Shown here: positions 37,383 to 46,443 of the stretch, in pieces
Layout: the number at the start of each line of letters is the position of its first letter
Numbering within the stretch: the stretch's first letter is position 1
From: Labrys miyagiensis
GTDB taxonomy: Bacteria; Pseudomonadota; Alphaproteobacteria; Rhizobiales; Labraceae
Direction: 5' to 3'
DNA: 64,000 nt
NCBI RefSeq assembly: GCF_030160835.1
Contig: NZ_BSPC01000069.1
Coordinates: 310,001 to 374,000 of the forward strand
The notes under the pieces: generated by a model
What the model saw: the letters and a program-made list of their open reading frames with translations, nothing else
What the model was told of the DNA's origin: nothing
Database searches by the model: none
Made by a program: the position numbers and the translations under genes

Positions 37383-38330
37383 TCAATGCCCCACGGCCGC
37401 GCCGGCATTGAGGCCGGACAGGGCGTAGAGCCAGATCACCAGCGAAACGATCGAGAACAACGTGGTGATGGAAATGGTAGAGGCCACCAGCGGCTCCTCG
37501 CAGTGGTGCTCGCCCGCGAGAATGAAGACCGTCTTGGCCGTGGGCACCGCGGCGCAGATCACCGCCGCTATGGTGTAGAGCGGATCGAGCCCGCAAAGCA
37601 GCGCCAGGCCGTAGACGAGCACGGGCATGGCGATCAGCTTGATGGCGGCGAGCGCCAGCGACGGGCCCAGATTGGCGCGCACGCCGTCGAGCGACAGGCC
37701 AAGCCCGATGGCGAACAGGGCGCAGGGGGTCAGCGCGTCGGCGAAGATCTTCAGATAGGCGGCGACGGGGCCAGGAATCGGCTGGCCGACGATCGCCCAC
37801 ACCACGCCCAGCAGGGTGGAGAGCACCATGGGGTTGAGCAGGATATGCCGCGCCAGCATCCCGCCCCGCACCCGGCCGGCCGGGCCGCGCAGTTCCAGGA
37901 GAAGCACGGCCAGGGGAAACATCACCACCGCGACGAAGACCGTGGCGATCGCCGCCGGCAGAACCGCGTGCGGCCCGTACAGCGCCTGGAGGATCGGCAG
38001 AGCCACGAAGCCCGTATTGGTCATCGAGGCACACAATGCATACATCGTCCGGCTCGGCATCGCCGGCCCGGCCCATCGCCCGCTCATCAGGAAGACGGCG
38101 GCAAAGCAGAGCAGCGAGCCGCCGCCGAAGGCCATCAGGAACCGCCAGGCCAGAAGCGAGCGCGCCGGCTCCTGCCCGATGGTGACGACCAGCAGAGCGG
38201 GCATGGCGATGTTGTAGGCGAAATGGATCAGCGCCTCTGCCAGGCTGCGCGAGACATAGCCGAAATAGCCGGCCGCCCATCCCGTCAGGATGACGGCGAA
38301 GACCGGCAGGATGAGATCCGCAACCGCCAT
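37383..38330 (-). CDS. AEC-family (auxin efflux carrier-like) transporter
   Basis: A 315-residue membrane protein with about ten helices in two five-helix halves. The N-terminal VFAVILTGWAAGYFG and the mid-protein SMTNTGFVALPILQALYG (the NxGF motif) with ILLNPMV are typical of AEC/YwkB-like carriers of carboxylates such as malonate or malate. It is upstream of the amidase gene, so it may import or export that enzyme's substrate or product. Confidence 0.88.
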   Translation of the reverse strand: MAVADLILPVFAVILTGWAAGYFGYVSRSLAEALIHFAYNIAMPALLVVTIGQEPARSLLAWRFLMAFGGGSLLCFAAVFLMSGRWAGPAMPSRTMYALCASMTNTGFVALPILQALYGPHAVLPAAIATVFVAVVMFPLAVLLLELRGPAGRVRGGMLARHILLNPMVLSTLLGVVWAIVGQPIPGPVAAYLKIFADALTPCALFAIGLGLSLDGVRANLGPSLALAAIKLIAMPVLVYGLALLCGLDPLYTIAAVICAAVPTAKTVFILAGEHHCEEPLVASTISITTLFSIVSLVIWLYALSGLNAGAAVGH

Positions 38331-38682
38331 GGCAGGTCCCGAGCTTCATCGGCGCCGACGGCCGGCGCGGATGTCATATCATCGAGGGCAAGAGTAATGC
38401 CGAAGAAAAGCCGCTTCTGGCATCCCCCTCGAATGCTTTGCCGCCCCGACTTTCAAGACGATAGCCTTCACGCTTTCTTCCTTGCAACAGCTATTCTTCA
38501 CGGAGGGGCCCTTCCGGTGTTTGCGCCGCCTGGAGGGGGTCGGGGTTTATCGGTGGATAGGGCTGGAAGCGCTATGGGTAGCGGCACGGTATTCGACCGG
38601 GGTGCTCGGCATGGCTAAAGCGGGGGCTGGGGCAGGCGAATGAGGCCGGCGCGGCGGCATTAGGTTTTGGACTTCAGATGAA

Positions 38683-38737
38683 GGGCGCGACGCGAAAGCC
38701 TCCCCCACGAAGCTGGGGGAGGCTTTGCGTCGCGCCC
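38683..38737. repeat. Family A repeat, single-arm copy with extended stem
   Basis: GGGCGCGACGC...AAAGCCTCCCCC pairs end to end with GGGGGAGGCTTT...GCGTCGCGCCC, a stem of about 24 bp. It is a self-complementary single-hairpin version of the family, showing that the flanking GCGACGC belongs to the element. Confidence 0.9.
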
Positions 38738-38968
38738 AATGAAAGACCCCGGCGCTGACTGCCGCGGGAATTACGATGACAGTGCGTTCAATTCGTAATG
38801 TTTCCTGTGATGTTTAGCTGCGATCGAGGTGTTGAACACCGTCACCCTCATTCGCTGCCATGAGCCGGGAGACTCGCGTTTTCAGATTTCCTCCGCGATA
38901 AATGACGCTGGATGAGGGGGACGAACCTCCATCCCGAGAAATCAAGATCAAAGTCATGAACATCTTAA

Positions 38969-38987
38969 ATGATGTTCTAGACATCAT
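38969..38987. promoter_or_regulatory. Perfect palindromic operator before the XRE gene
   Basis: ATGATGT-TCTAG-ACATCAT, 7-bp perfect arms, 40 bases before the XRE start. Likely the binding site of the small XRE protein for autoregulation of the XRE-SulP unit. Confidence 0.7.
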
Positions 38988-39027
38988 AACTGCCGTCTGA
39001 TACAGGAGACCCTATGCGAGGTTCGTC

Positions 39028-39303
39028 ATGATCACCGCTGCCCAGATGCGCGCTGCCCGGGCCCTTGTCGGGATCGATCAGCGCCAGCTTGCCGACCTGT
39101 CGGGCGTGTCCTTGCCCACCATCCAGCGCATGGAAGCAAGCGAAGGCAATGTTCGTGGTGTCGTCGATACCTTGACGAAAGTGATCGAGGCGCTTGACCG
39201 CGCCGGTGTGGAGCTGATCGGCGACAATGCCGTCAGCCGCGAGGGAGGGCGCGGCGTGCGCCTGAAGCTCGCTAAGCCGCCGGTTGGCCCGCCGCCCGAA
39301 TAG
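39028..39303 (+). CDS. Small XRE-family regulator next to SulP
   Basis: A 91-residue protein that is almost only an HTH domain: AAQMRAARALVGIDQRQLADLSGVSLPTIQRMEAS is the helix-turn-helix region (residues 4-38 approximately), followed by a short helix LTKVIEALDRAGVELIGD. The size and tail (GVRLKLAKPP) are those of small XRE proteins common in Rhizobiales. It lies 66 bases before the SulP gene on the same strand. Confidence 0.88.
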   Translation: MITAAQMRAARALVGIDQRQLADLSGVSLPTIQRMEASEGNVRGVVDTLTKVIEALDRAGVELIGDNAVSREGGRGVRLKLAKPPVGPPPE

Positions 39304-39369
39304 GTTCACCGGCGGTCAGAGGCCCGGCCGATCCAGCGGCTCCCCCTCGTCTCCGGACTGCGAGGAGCG

Positions 39370-41109
39370 ATGAAGGCCGAAGTCCGAGACGCAAATTTCC
39401 GCAACCCAAGTTTCCGCAATCCGAGCTTCACCGAGCTCTATACCCCTAAGCTCGTCACCGTGCTGCGCGAGGGCTACGGCCTCGACAAACTCAAGGCGGA
39501 CGTGCTGGCCGGGCTCACCGTGGCGATCGTGGCGCTGCCGCTCTCCATGGCCATCGCCATCGCCTCCGGCGTCACGCCGGACCGCGGCCTCTACACCTCC
39601 ATCGTGGGTGGCTTCGTCATCTCGGCGCTGGGCGGCAGCCGTTTCCAGATCGGCGGCCCGGCCGGCGCTTTCATCGTGCTGGTGGCCGCCGCCGTGCGGC
39701 AGCACGGGCTCGACGGCCTGCTGCTCGCCACCTTCATGTCCGGCCTCATCCTGCTGGCGGTGGGGGTGCTCAGGCTCGGCACCTTCATCAAATATATTCC
39801 CTATCCGGTGACGGTGGGCTTCACCTCCGGCATCGCCATCATCATCTTCTCCAGCCAGATCAAGGACCTGCTGGGCCTCACTTTGCAGGGCGCCGAGCCC
39901 GGTCCGATCATCGCCAAATTCCAGGCGCTCGGTGCGGCCCTGCCCACGTTCAACCTCTCGGCCGCGGCGGTCGCCCTCCTCACCATCGGCGTGGTAGTGG
40001 GCGTCAGGCGCCTGCGCCCGCACTGGCCGGCCTTCTTGATCGGCACGGTGGTGGCCGCCCTGCTCGTCTGGCTGATGGGCCTGCCGGTGGAGACGCTGGG
40101 CACGCGCTTCGGCGGCATTCCACGCTCGCTGCCGGCCCCGGCTCTGCCCGCCTTCAGCCTCGGCAAGGCCATCGACCTGCTGCCGACGGCGCTTGCCTTC
40201 GCGCTGCTCGGCGGCATCGAGAGCCTGCTTTCCGCCGTGGTGGCCGATTCGATGACGGGGCGCCGCCACCGCTCCAATGCCGAGCTGGTGGCGCAGGGCC
40301 TCGCCAACATCGCCTCGTCCCTGTTCGGCGGCATCTGCGTCACCGGCGCCATCGCGCGCACCGCCACGAATATCCGCGCCGGCTCGCGCGGGCCGGTCTC
40401 GGGCATTCTCCACTCGGCCTTCGTGCTGGCCTTCATGCTGATCGCCGCGCCGCTGGCGAGCTACATCCCGCTGGCCGCGCTGGCGGCGATCCTGGCCGTG
40501 GTGTGCTGGAACATGGCCGAGCGGCACCAGTTCGCCACGCTGGTGCGCGCCTCTGCCGGCGATGCGGCGGTGGTCACCGTGACCTTCCTGGTGGTGGTGT
40601 TCCGCGACCTCACCGAAGGCATCCTCACTGGCTTTACGCTGGGCTCCCTTCTCTTCCTGCACCGCATGTCGCAAGCGGTGGAAGTGGAGCCGCTCAGGCC
40701 GATCGCCGAGCCCGACATGGCCGACGCCAACGGCACCACCGAGCCCCCGCCCTATGACCTCATCCTGGCCAGCAATCCCGACATCGTGGCCTACCGTATC
40801 TCCGGCGCCTTCTTCTTCGGCGCAGCCGCCACGGTCGCCGCGGCGCTGGACAGCATCGGCGAGCATCCGAAGGCCTATCTCATCGATTTCTCGGCCGTGC
40901 CGGTGATCGATTCCACCGCCGCGGCCACCATCCACGGCGTGGTGCGCAAGGCGGCCCGGGGCAAGGCGAGCGTGCAGATCGTCGGGGCGCGGCCCGCGGT
41001 GCTGAAGGTGCTGCTGGCGCATGGTGTGAGGCCGCCGCTGGTGCATTACAAGGCGCATCTGGCAGAGGCGGTGAAGGCGGTGGAGGGAGACCGCAGCGCC
41101 GGTTCGTGA
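39370..41109 (+). CDS. SulP-family anion transporter with STAS domain
   Basis: A 579-residue SLC26/SulP transporter. The N-terminal membrane region (residues 25-420) begins ELYTPKLVTVLREGYG and includes LPLSMAIAIASGVTPDRGLYTSI, the SulP signature region. The cytosolic STAS domain occupies about residues 460-570 (IVAYRISGAFFFGAAAT; AYLIDFSAVPVIDSTAAATI). Substrates in the family include sulfate, bicarbonate and dicarboxylates. The ribosome site GAGGAG supports the start at 39370. Confidence 0.92.
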   Translation: MKAEVRDANFRNPSFRNPSFTELYTPKLVTVLREGYGLDKLKADVLAGLTVAIVALPLSMAIAIASGVTPDRGLYTSIVGGFVISALGGSRFQIGGPAGAFIVLVAAAVRQHGLDGLLLATFMSGLILLAVGVLRLGTFIKYIPYPVTVGFTSGIAIIIFSSQIKDLLGLTLQGAEPGPIIAKFQALGAALPTFNLSAAAVALLTIGVVVGVRRLRPHWPAFLIGTVVAALLVWLMGLPVETLGTRFGGIPRSLPAPALPAFSLGKAIDLLPTALAFALLGGIESLLSAVVADSMTGRRHRSNAELVAQGLANIASSLFGGICVTGAIARTATNIRAGSRGPVSGILHSAFVLAFMLIAAPLASYIPLAALAAILAVVCWNMAERHQFATLVRASAGDAAVVTVTFLVVVFRDLTEGILTGFTLGSLLFLHRMSQAVEVEPLRPIAEPDMADANGTTEPPPYDLILASNPDIVAYRISGAFFFGAAATVAAALDSIGEHPKAYLIDFSAVPVIDSTAAATIHGVVRKAARGKASVQIVGARPAVLKVLLAHGVRPPLVHYKAHLAEAVKAVEGDRSAGS

Positions 41110-41163
41110 CGCGTCGGGACGAAGTCCGCCATTAACCTAGAAAAAGCATTCGAGCTTGAAACT

Positions 41164-41195
41164 ATGACACTTTGAATTATAGTTCATTGTGTCAT
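41164..41195. promoter_or_regulatory. Candidate operator of the decayed toxin-antitoxin locus
   Basis: ATGACAC (41164-41170) and GTGTCAT (41189-41195) are perfect inverted arms separated by an AT-rich 18-base stretch, ending 10 bases before the toxin start. The spacing suits two antitoxin half-sites. Confidence 0.5.
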
Positions 41196-41204
41196 GGAGA
41201 TGCC

Positions 41205-41578
41205 ATGCCCATTTACAAGACTTAGACCTTTGCCAGACTCGCACGCCGGGCACGCATCACCGACTCCAATCTGCGGGAAGCAATCGAACGCGCTGAGAGA
41301 GGCTTGGTGGATGCCGACCTCGAGGTGGCCTGATCAAGCAACGTATCGCTCGGGCTGGGCAGGGCCGTTCGGGTGGCTACCGGATGATAGTCGTCTTTCG
41401 GGCTGGAGACCTGGCAGTGTTTATCTACGGTTTCGCCAAGAACGAGCGGGACAACATCGAGGACGATGAATTGGAAACCATGCGCGAGATCGCTGTGACG
41501 TGGCTTGCGGCAGCGCCCGCCGATCTGTTGCGGGCAGTCGCGAATGGCGTTCTGTTGGAGGTGCAAGATGGCAATTGA
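41205..41578 (+). pseudogene. RelE/HigB-family toxin with a stop codon and a frameshift
   Basis: Read from the ATG at 41205: MPIYKT, a TAG (41223-41225) where the family has Lys, then TFARLARRARITDSNLREAI and ERAERGLVDADL. Near 41320-41326 the frame shifts; restoring one G gives DLGGGLIKQRIARAGQGRSG, then YRMIVVFRAGDLAVFIYGFA and KNERDNIEDDEL to a stop at 41576-41578. Everything matches the RelE/ParE subgroup often encoded before an XRE antitoxin. Two independent lesions make expression of the full toxin very unlikely. Confidence 0.85.
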
Positions 41579-41906
41579 AACCGGGAAGCTGAGCCGCCTC
41601 GCGAAGGCATTGCTCGAAACGGCCGACGATATGAACCGCTCCGGCCTTCTGTCTGATGCTGCGCGTGAGAAGATCACGATGCGCCATCTTGGTGAGAAAG
41701 CGGCTCCAGCCATCGCATCCCTGTCGCCAGGCGAGATCCGGATGATGCGAGAGCGCGCGCATATGAGCCAAGCCGTATGGGCAAGGCATCTCAATCTGAC
41801 GGCAGGCTACGTCTCGCAACTGGAGCGCGGGACCAAGCACCCAACAGGCCCCGCTCTGGTGCTTTTGAATGTCATCAAGCGCAAAGGCATCGAAGCCATT
41901 CTATGA
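41568..41906 (+). CDS. XRE-family antitoxin (HigA-like), intact
   Basis: A 112-residue protein with a C-terminal HTH (MRERAHMSQAVWARHLNLTAGYVSQLERG at about residues 59-87) after an N-terminal toxin-contacting region. Its ATG overlaps the end of the decayed toxin gene by 11 bases, the standard coupling for this family. It remains open although its toxin is broken. Confidence 0.87.
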   Translation: MAIETGKLSRLAKALLETADDMNRSGLLSDAAREKITMRHLGEKAAPAIASLSPGEIRMMRERAHMSQAVWARHLNLTAGYVSQLERGTKHPTGPALVLLNVIKRKGIEAIL

Positions 41907-42023
41907 ACTGACGCGTCATGACGCATTACGCCATGGCGGAAAGTCCGGGGCGTGTCGCTTCGATCTCTTGACGGAGTAGCTGTGAATTTGGCGCAAGAGC
42001 GGCTTTCGCGCTGCGCCCCAAAC

Positions 42024-42053
42024 AAAAAGCCCCGGCGCTCATTGCACCGGGGC
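42024..42053 (-). terminator. Terminator of the RND efflux operon
   Basis: On the reverse strand, GCCCCGG and CCGGGGC form a stem followed by TTTTTG, about 33 bases after the adaptor stop at 42086. It also lies after the plus-strand antitoxin gene and may serve both. Confidence 0.8.
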
Positions 42054-42085
42054 CTTCATCTCATACGAGCCTATAAACCCAGCCC

Positions 42086-43243
42086 CTACTTCTTCCCCGG
42101 CAGCACCTGCACCGGCATACCAGGCCCGATCTTCTGCAGGTTGCCCGAGATGATCTGGTCGCCTTCCTTGATGCCCTTGGTCACCGAGATCAGCGCACCG
42201 TCGGCGGTGCCGAGCTCGACAAGCCGCATGTCGACCTTGCTGCCCTCGCCGACGATATAGACATATTTGCCGAGCTGGCTGGAGCCGAGCGCCACCTGCG
42301 GCACCATCAGGGCATCGGGCTGCTCGCCGATGGTGAGATGGATGTTCACATATTGGCCGGGCAACAGGCTGAGATCGTCATTGGCGATGGTGGCCCGCGC
42401 CGTGATCGTGCCGGTGGCATGGTCGACGGCGTTGTCGATGAAGGTGAGCTCGCCCTTGTGGCTCGCGCCGGCCTCGCCGGGCACCACCACCTCGGCGATC
42501 ACCTTGCCGGTGGCCCTGGCCTTCTGGATCAGAGCGAGATCGGCCTCGCTCGGCGAGAACGTCACATAGATGGGGCTGAGCTGCACCAGCGTGTTGAGCG
42601 GGTTGCTGCCAGGGCTCACCAGCGTGCCCGAGGGCGCCTGGTTGCGGCCGACGCGGCCGGGGAAGGGTGCGCGGATCTCGGTATAGCCGAGATTGAGCTC
42701 GGCCGTCTGGATCGCCGCCTTGTCGGCCGCGATGGCCGCCTCGCCCTGCTGCACGGCGCTGGCGCGCTGGTCGAAGGTGTCCTTGGAGAGGAAGCCGGTC
42801 TTCGACAGCTCATTGCCGCGGGTGAGGCTCGCCTTGGCATAGTCGAGCGCCGCCGCGTCGCGCTGGGCCTGCGCCTTCACCTGGTCGAGCGCCGCCTGGA
42901 AGTCGCGCGGGTCGATGCGGTAGAGCAGGTCGCCCTGCTTGACGTCGGCGCCATCGGCCACGGCCTGATCGAGAATATAGCCCTGGACCTTGGGCTGCAG
43001 CACGATCGAGCGGATGGACTCGGTGCGCGCCGAATAATCGAGCGTGATGGGAATGGTCTTCTTCACCACCGCCGTCACCGGTACCGGCATGGCGGGCATG
43101 GCCGGCGCGGGTGTGGCGGCGCCAGCCGGAGCCGCGAAGAGCGAGGCGAGCAAGCCCGGCTCGTTGCGGGCATAGACGAGGCCGCCCGCCACGGCCAGCA
43201 CGGCGACCGCCGTGGTGATTTTCCAGATAGGGTTCTTGGCCAT
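42086..43243 (-). CDS. RND efflux periplasmic adaptor protein
   Basis: A 385-residue membrane-fusion protein. An N-terminal membrane anchor (ITTAVAVLAVAGGLVYA) precedes a lipoyl half-motif (VQGYILDQAVADGADVKQGDLLYRID), a coiled-coil hairpin (about residues 105-170), the second lipoyl half (LGYTEIRAPFPGRVGR) and beta-barrel domains. It is 11 bases after the pump gene and follows AAGGAA. Typical operons place the adaptor first; here it is last. No outer-membrane channel gene is present. Confidence 0.93.
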   Translation of the reverse strand: MAKNPIWKITTAVAVLAVAGGLVYARNEPGLLASLFAAPAGAATPAPAMPAMPVPVTAVVKKTIPITLDYSARTESIRSIVLQPKVQGYILDQAVADGADVKQGDLLYRIDPRDFQAALDQVKAQAQRDAAALDYAKASLTRGNELSKTGFLSKDTFDQRASAVQQGEAAIAADKAAIQTAELNLGYTEIRAPFPGRVGRNQAPSGTLVSPGSNPLNTLVQLSPIYVTFSPSEADLALIQKARATGKVIAEVVVPGEAGASHKGELTFIDNAVDHATGTITARATIANDDLSLLPGQYVNIHLTIGEQPDALMVPQVALGSSQLGKYVYIVGEGSKVDMRLVELGTADGALISVTKGIKEGDQIISGNLQKIGPGMPVQVLPGKK

Positions 43244-43254
43244 AATGCGTTCCT

Positions 43255-46200
43255 TTATTCCGCCGCCTCGATATGGGGGAACAGCTCGTGCTGCTCCTCC
43301 GCCTTGGGAGGCGCGTCGTCATGATGGGTGTCGTCCTCGTGACGGGAGCCGCGCTCCCGCCACTTCTCGATCGCGGCGTAGAACACCGGCACGAAGATCA
43401 GCGTCAGCACCGTGGCGGCGACCATGCCGCCGAACACTGCTGTGCCCAGCGACTGGCGGCTCGCCGCGCCGGCGCCCGTCGCCAGCATCAACGGCACCAC
43501 GCCGAGGATGAAGGCGAAGGCCGTCATCAGGATCGGGCGAAGGCGCAGCCTTGCCGCTTCCATGGCCGACTCGACGATGCCCAGGCCCTCCTCGCGGCGG
43601 CGCTTGGCGAATTCGACGATCAGGATGGCGTTCTTGGCGGCTAGGCCGATCAGCATCACGAAGCCGATCTGCGAATAGACGTCGATCTGCATGCCGCGGC
43701 TGTAGATCGCCAGCAGCGCGCCGAACAAGGCGAGCGGCACGGCGAGCAGCACCATGAAGGGCATGGACCAGCTCTCATACTGCGCCGCCAGGATCAGGAA
43801 GACGAAGACGATGGCCAGCGCGAACACCACGGTGGCGATCGAACCCGCCTTCAGCTCCTGGAAGGTGATGCCCGTCCATTCGAAGCTGAAATCGTTGGGC
43901 AGGGCCGTCGCCGCCGCCCGCTCCATCGCCGTCACCGCCTGGCCCGACGAGAAGCCGGGCGCGGCGTTGCCGTTGATCTTGGCCGAGGTGTAGTTGTTGT
44001 AGTGCGGCACGGTTTCCGGGCCCACGATCGGCTTCAGCGTACCGAGCGTGGAAAGCGGCACCATCTCTCCCGTATTGTTGCGCACATAGAGACGCGACAG
44101 ATCGGTGGCCTTGGCGCGGGCGCCTTGCTCGGCCTGCAGGGTCACGCGGAAGGTGCGGCCGAACAGGTTGAAGTCGTTCACATAGAGCGAGCCCAGATAG
44201 ATCTGCAGGGTGTTGAACACATCCGGCAGATTAAGACCGAGCAGCTTGGCCTTGGTGCGGTCGAGGTCGTAGTTGAACTGCGGCGTCGAGGTCGAGAAGG
44301 TGGTGAACAGGGCCTGCGGGTTGAGCTCGGGCTGCTTGCGCGCCTCGGCGATCAGGGCCTGCGTGGCATCGTTCAGGGCGATCGCCCCCTTGCCGGTGAG
44401 ATCCTCGACCTGGAACTCGAAGCCGCCGGTGGTGCCAAGGCCCGGGATCGAGGGCGGATCGAAAGAGAGCGCGAAGGCGTCGGGCATGCCGAGGAGCTTC
44501 GGCCGGACGGCATTGACGATCTCGCTGGCGCTCTGGCCCTTGCCGCGCTCCTCCCAGGGTTTCAGGATGGCGAACTCCACCGCCGAGTTGGACTGCGCCG
44601 CCCCGGTGAGGAAGTTGAGGCCGCTGATCGAACCGACGATCTGCACGCCCGGCGTCGACTGCAGGATGGCGCGAGCCTGCTTGGCCACGGCATCCGTGCG
44701 CTCCAGCGAGGCGCCGTCAGGCAGCTGGATCACGGCGAAGAAATAGCCCTGGTCCTCGACCGGCAGGAAGGTGGTGGCGATGCGGGCGGAGAGCACATAG
44801 GTGCCCGCCAGCCCCGCCACGAACAGCGCCAGCATCGCCCAGCGGAAGCGAATGAAGCCGCGCACCATCGAGGCATACCAGTGCGATATCGCCTCGAAAC
44901 CGCGGTTGAACCAGCGGAAGGGCGGGAAACTGGTGGGCGGACGATGGCGCAGGAAGGCGGCGGCGAGCGCCGGGCTCAGCGTCAGCGAGTTGAAGGCGGA
45001 GATGCCGACCGAGATCGCCACCGTCAGCGCGAACTGGTTGTAGAGCCGGCCGGCGACGCCCGGAATGAAGGCGACCGGCACGAACACCGCCATCAGCACA
45101 GCCGTGGTGGCGATGATCGGCCCCGTGACTTCCTTCATGGCAAGCCTGGCCGCTTCCAACGGAGGATGGCCATCATCGAGCTGGCGCTCGACATTCTCCA
45201 CCACCACGATGGCGTCGTCGACGACGAGGCCGATGGCGAGCACCATGCCGAGCAGGCTGAGCATGTTGAGCGAGAAGCCGAACATCTCCATCACCACCAG
45301 CGTCGCGATAAGCGAGACCGGGATCGCGATGGTGGGGATGATGGTGGTGCGCCAGCTCTGCAGGAAGATGAAGACCACGAAGATGACGAGCAGCAGCGCC
45401 TCGCCCAGGGTGATCAGCACGTCATGCATGGAGGCCGACACGAAGCGGGTCGTGTCGTAATGCATGGCGTATTCGATGCCCTTGGGAAAGCGCTTGGAGA
45501 GCTGTTCCATCTTGTCCTTGACCCGCTGCTGCAGGTCGAGGGCGTTCGAGCCCGGCATCTGGTAGACGGCGAGCACGATGGTAGGATCTTCGCCGAAGAA
45601 GGCCGAGGAGGCATATTGCAGGGCGCCGAGCTCGATGCGCGCCACGTCATGCAGGCGCACCAGCGAGCCGGTGGCGGGATTGGCGCGCACGACAATGTCG
45701 CCGAATTCCTTGGGATCGGAGAGGCGGCCGGTGGCGTTCACCTGCATCTCGAAGGGCGTGCCCTGCGGCGCGGGCGACTGGCCGATCTTGCCGGCGGCGA
45801 CCTGGACATTCTGCTCGGCGATGGCGTTCTGCACATCCACCGCGGTGATGCCGAGATTGGCGAGCTTGTCCGGATCGAGCCAGACGCGCATGGAATAGCG
45901 CCGCTCGCCGAAGATCTGCACGTCGCCGACGCCCGGCAGGCGCTTCAGCGGGTCAACCACCTGGAGATAGGCGTAATTGGACAGGGCGACAGGATCGACC
46001 GACTTGTCCGGCGACGTCAGGTTGACGATCAGCACGAAGTTCGGGTTCTGCTTCTTGATGGTGACGCCGGCCTGGTTGACGATCGCCGGCAGCGAGGAAG
46101 CAGCCTGTGAGACGCGGTTCTGCACGTCGACCGCGGCGATCGACAGGGGATAGCCGACATCGAAGGTGACGGTGATGTTCGACGAGCCGTCATTCGAGCT

Positions 46201-46443
46201 CGACGAGGACATGTAGGTCATGCCTTCGACGCCGTTGATCTGCTGTTCGAGCGGCGTGGTGACGGTATCGGCCACCACCTGGGCGCTGGCGCCGGGATAG
46301 TTGGCGCTCACCACCACCTGAGGCGGCGTGATGTCGGGGAACTGGGAGACGGGGAGGTTGAAATAAGAAATCGCCCCGGCCAGCACCATGATCACGGCGA
46401 TGGCCGAAGCGAAGATCGGACGTTGGATGAAGAAGCCTACCAT
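43255..46443 (-). CDS. RND multidrug efflux pump, inner-membrane subunit (AcrB/MexB family)
   Basis: A 1062-residue HAE1 pump. It starts VGFFIQRPIFASAIAVIMVLAGAIS and contains LPVSQFPDITPPQVVVSANYPGA, the charged helix 4 motif (GLVVDDAIVVVENVERQL, Asp pair for proton transfer) and the C-terminal repeat (GLAAKNAILIVEFA). Two large periplasmic loops are in place. The ATG at 46443 overlaps the stop of the preceding small gene (TGATG) and has a weak ribosome site, so translation is probably coupled. Confidence 0.95.
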   Translation of the reverse strand: MVGFFIQRPIFASAIAVIMVLAGAISYFNLPVSQFPDITPPQVVVSANYPGASAQVVADTVTTPLEQQINGVEGMTYMSSSSSNDGSSNITVTFDVGYPLSIAAVDVQNRVSQAASSLPAIVNQAGVTIKKQNPNFVLIVNLTSPDKSVDPVALSNYAYLQVVDPLKRLPGVGDVQIFGERRYSMRVWLDPDKLANLGITAVDVQNAIAEQNVQVAAGKIGQSPAPQGTPFEMQVNATGRLSDPKEFGDIVVRANPATGSLVRLHDVARIELGALQYASSAFFGEDPTIVLAVYQMPGSNALDLQQRVKDKMEQLSKRFPKGIEYAMHYDTTRFVSASMHDVLITLGEALLLVIFVVFIFLQSWRTTIIPTIAIPVSLIATLVVMEMFGFSLNMLSLLGMVLAIGLVVDDAIVVVENVERQLDDGHPPLEAARLAMKEVTGPIIATTAVLMAVFVPVAFIPGVAGRLYNQFALTVAISVGISAFNSLTLSPALAAAFLRHRPPTSFPPFRWFNRGFEAISHWYASMVRGFIRFRWAMLALFVAGLAGTYVLSARIATTFLPVEDQGYFFAVIQLPDGASLERTDAVAKQARAILQSTPGVQIVGSISGLNFLTGAAQSNSAVEFAILKPWEERGKGQSASEIVNAVRPKLLGMPDAFALSFDPPSIPGLGTTGGFEFQVEDLTGKGAIALNDATQALIAEARKQPELNPQALFTTFSTSTPQFNYDLDRTKAKLLGLNLPDVFNTLQIYLGSLYVNDFNLFGRTFRVTLQAEQGARAKATDLSRLYVRNNTGEMVPLSTLGTLKPIVGPETVPHYNNYTSAKINGNAAPGFSSGQAVTAMERAAATALPNDFSFEWTGITFQELKAGSIATVVFALAIVFVFLILAAQYESWSMPFMVLLAVPLALFGALLAIYSRGMQIDVYSQIGFVMLIGLAAKNAILIVEFAKRRREEGLGIVESAMEAARLRLRPILMTAFAFILGVVPLMLATGAGAASRQSLGTAVFGGMVAATVLTLIFVPVFYAAIEKWRERGSRHEDDTHHDDAPPKAEEQHELFPHIEAAE

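Larger units (their letters stand above)
38331..39027. other. 0.7 kb gap with a family A hairpin and the XRE operator
   Basis: No supported gene. It holds the single-arm family A hairpin at 38683-38737 and the palindrome at 38969-38987. The sequence from 38740 to 39000 is noticeably richer in A and T than the flanking genes. Confidence 0.55.

Noticed and set aside
44002-46110. A 702-codon open frame on the plus strand opposite the RND pump gene
   Set aside because: It has no family motifs, is rich in Arg/Gly/His as GC-rich antisense frames are, and lies wholly over the pump gene.
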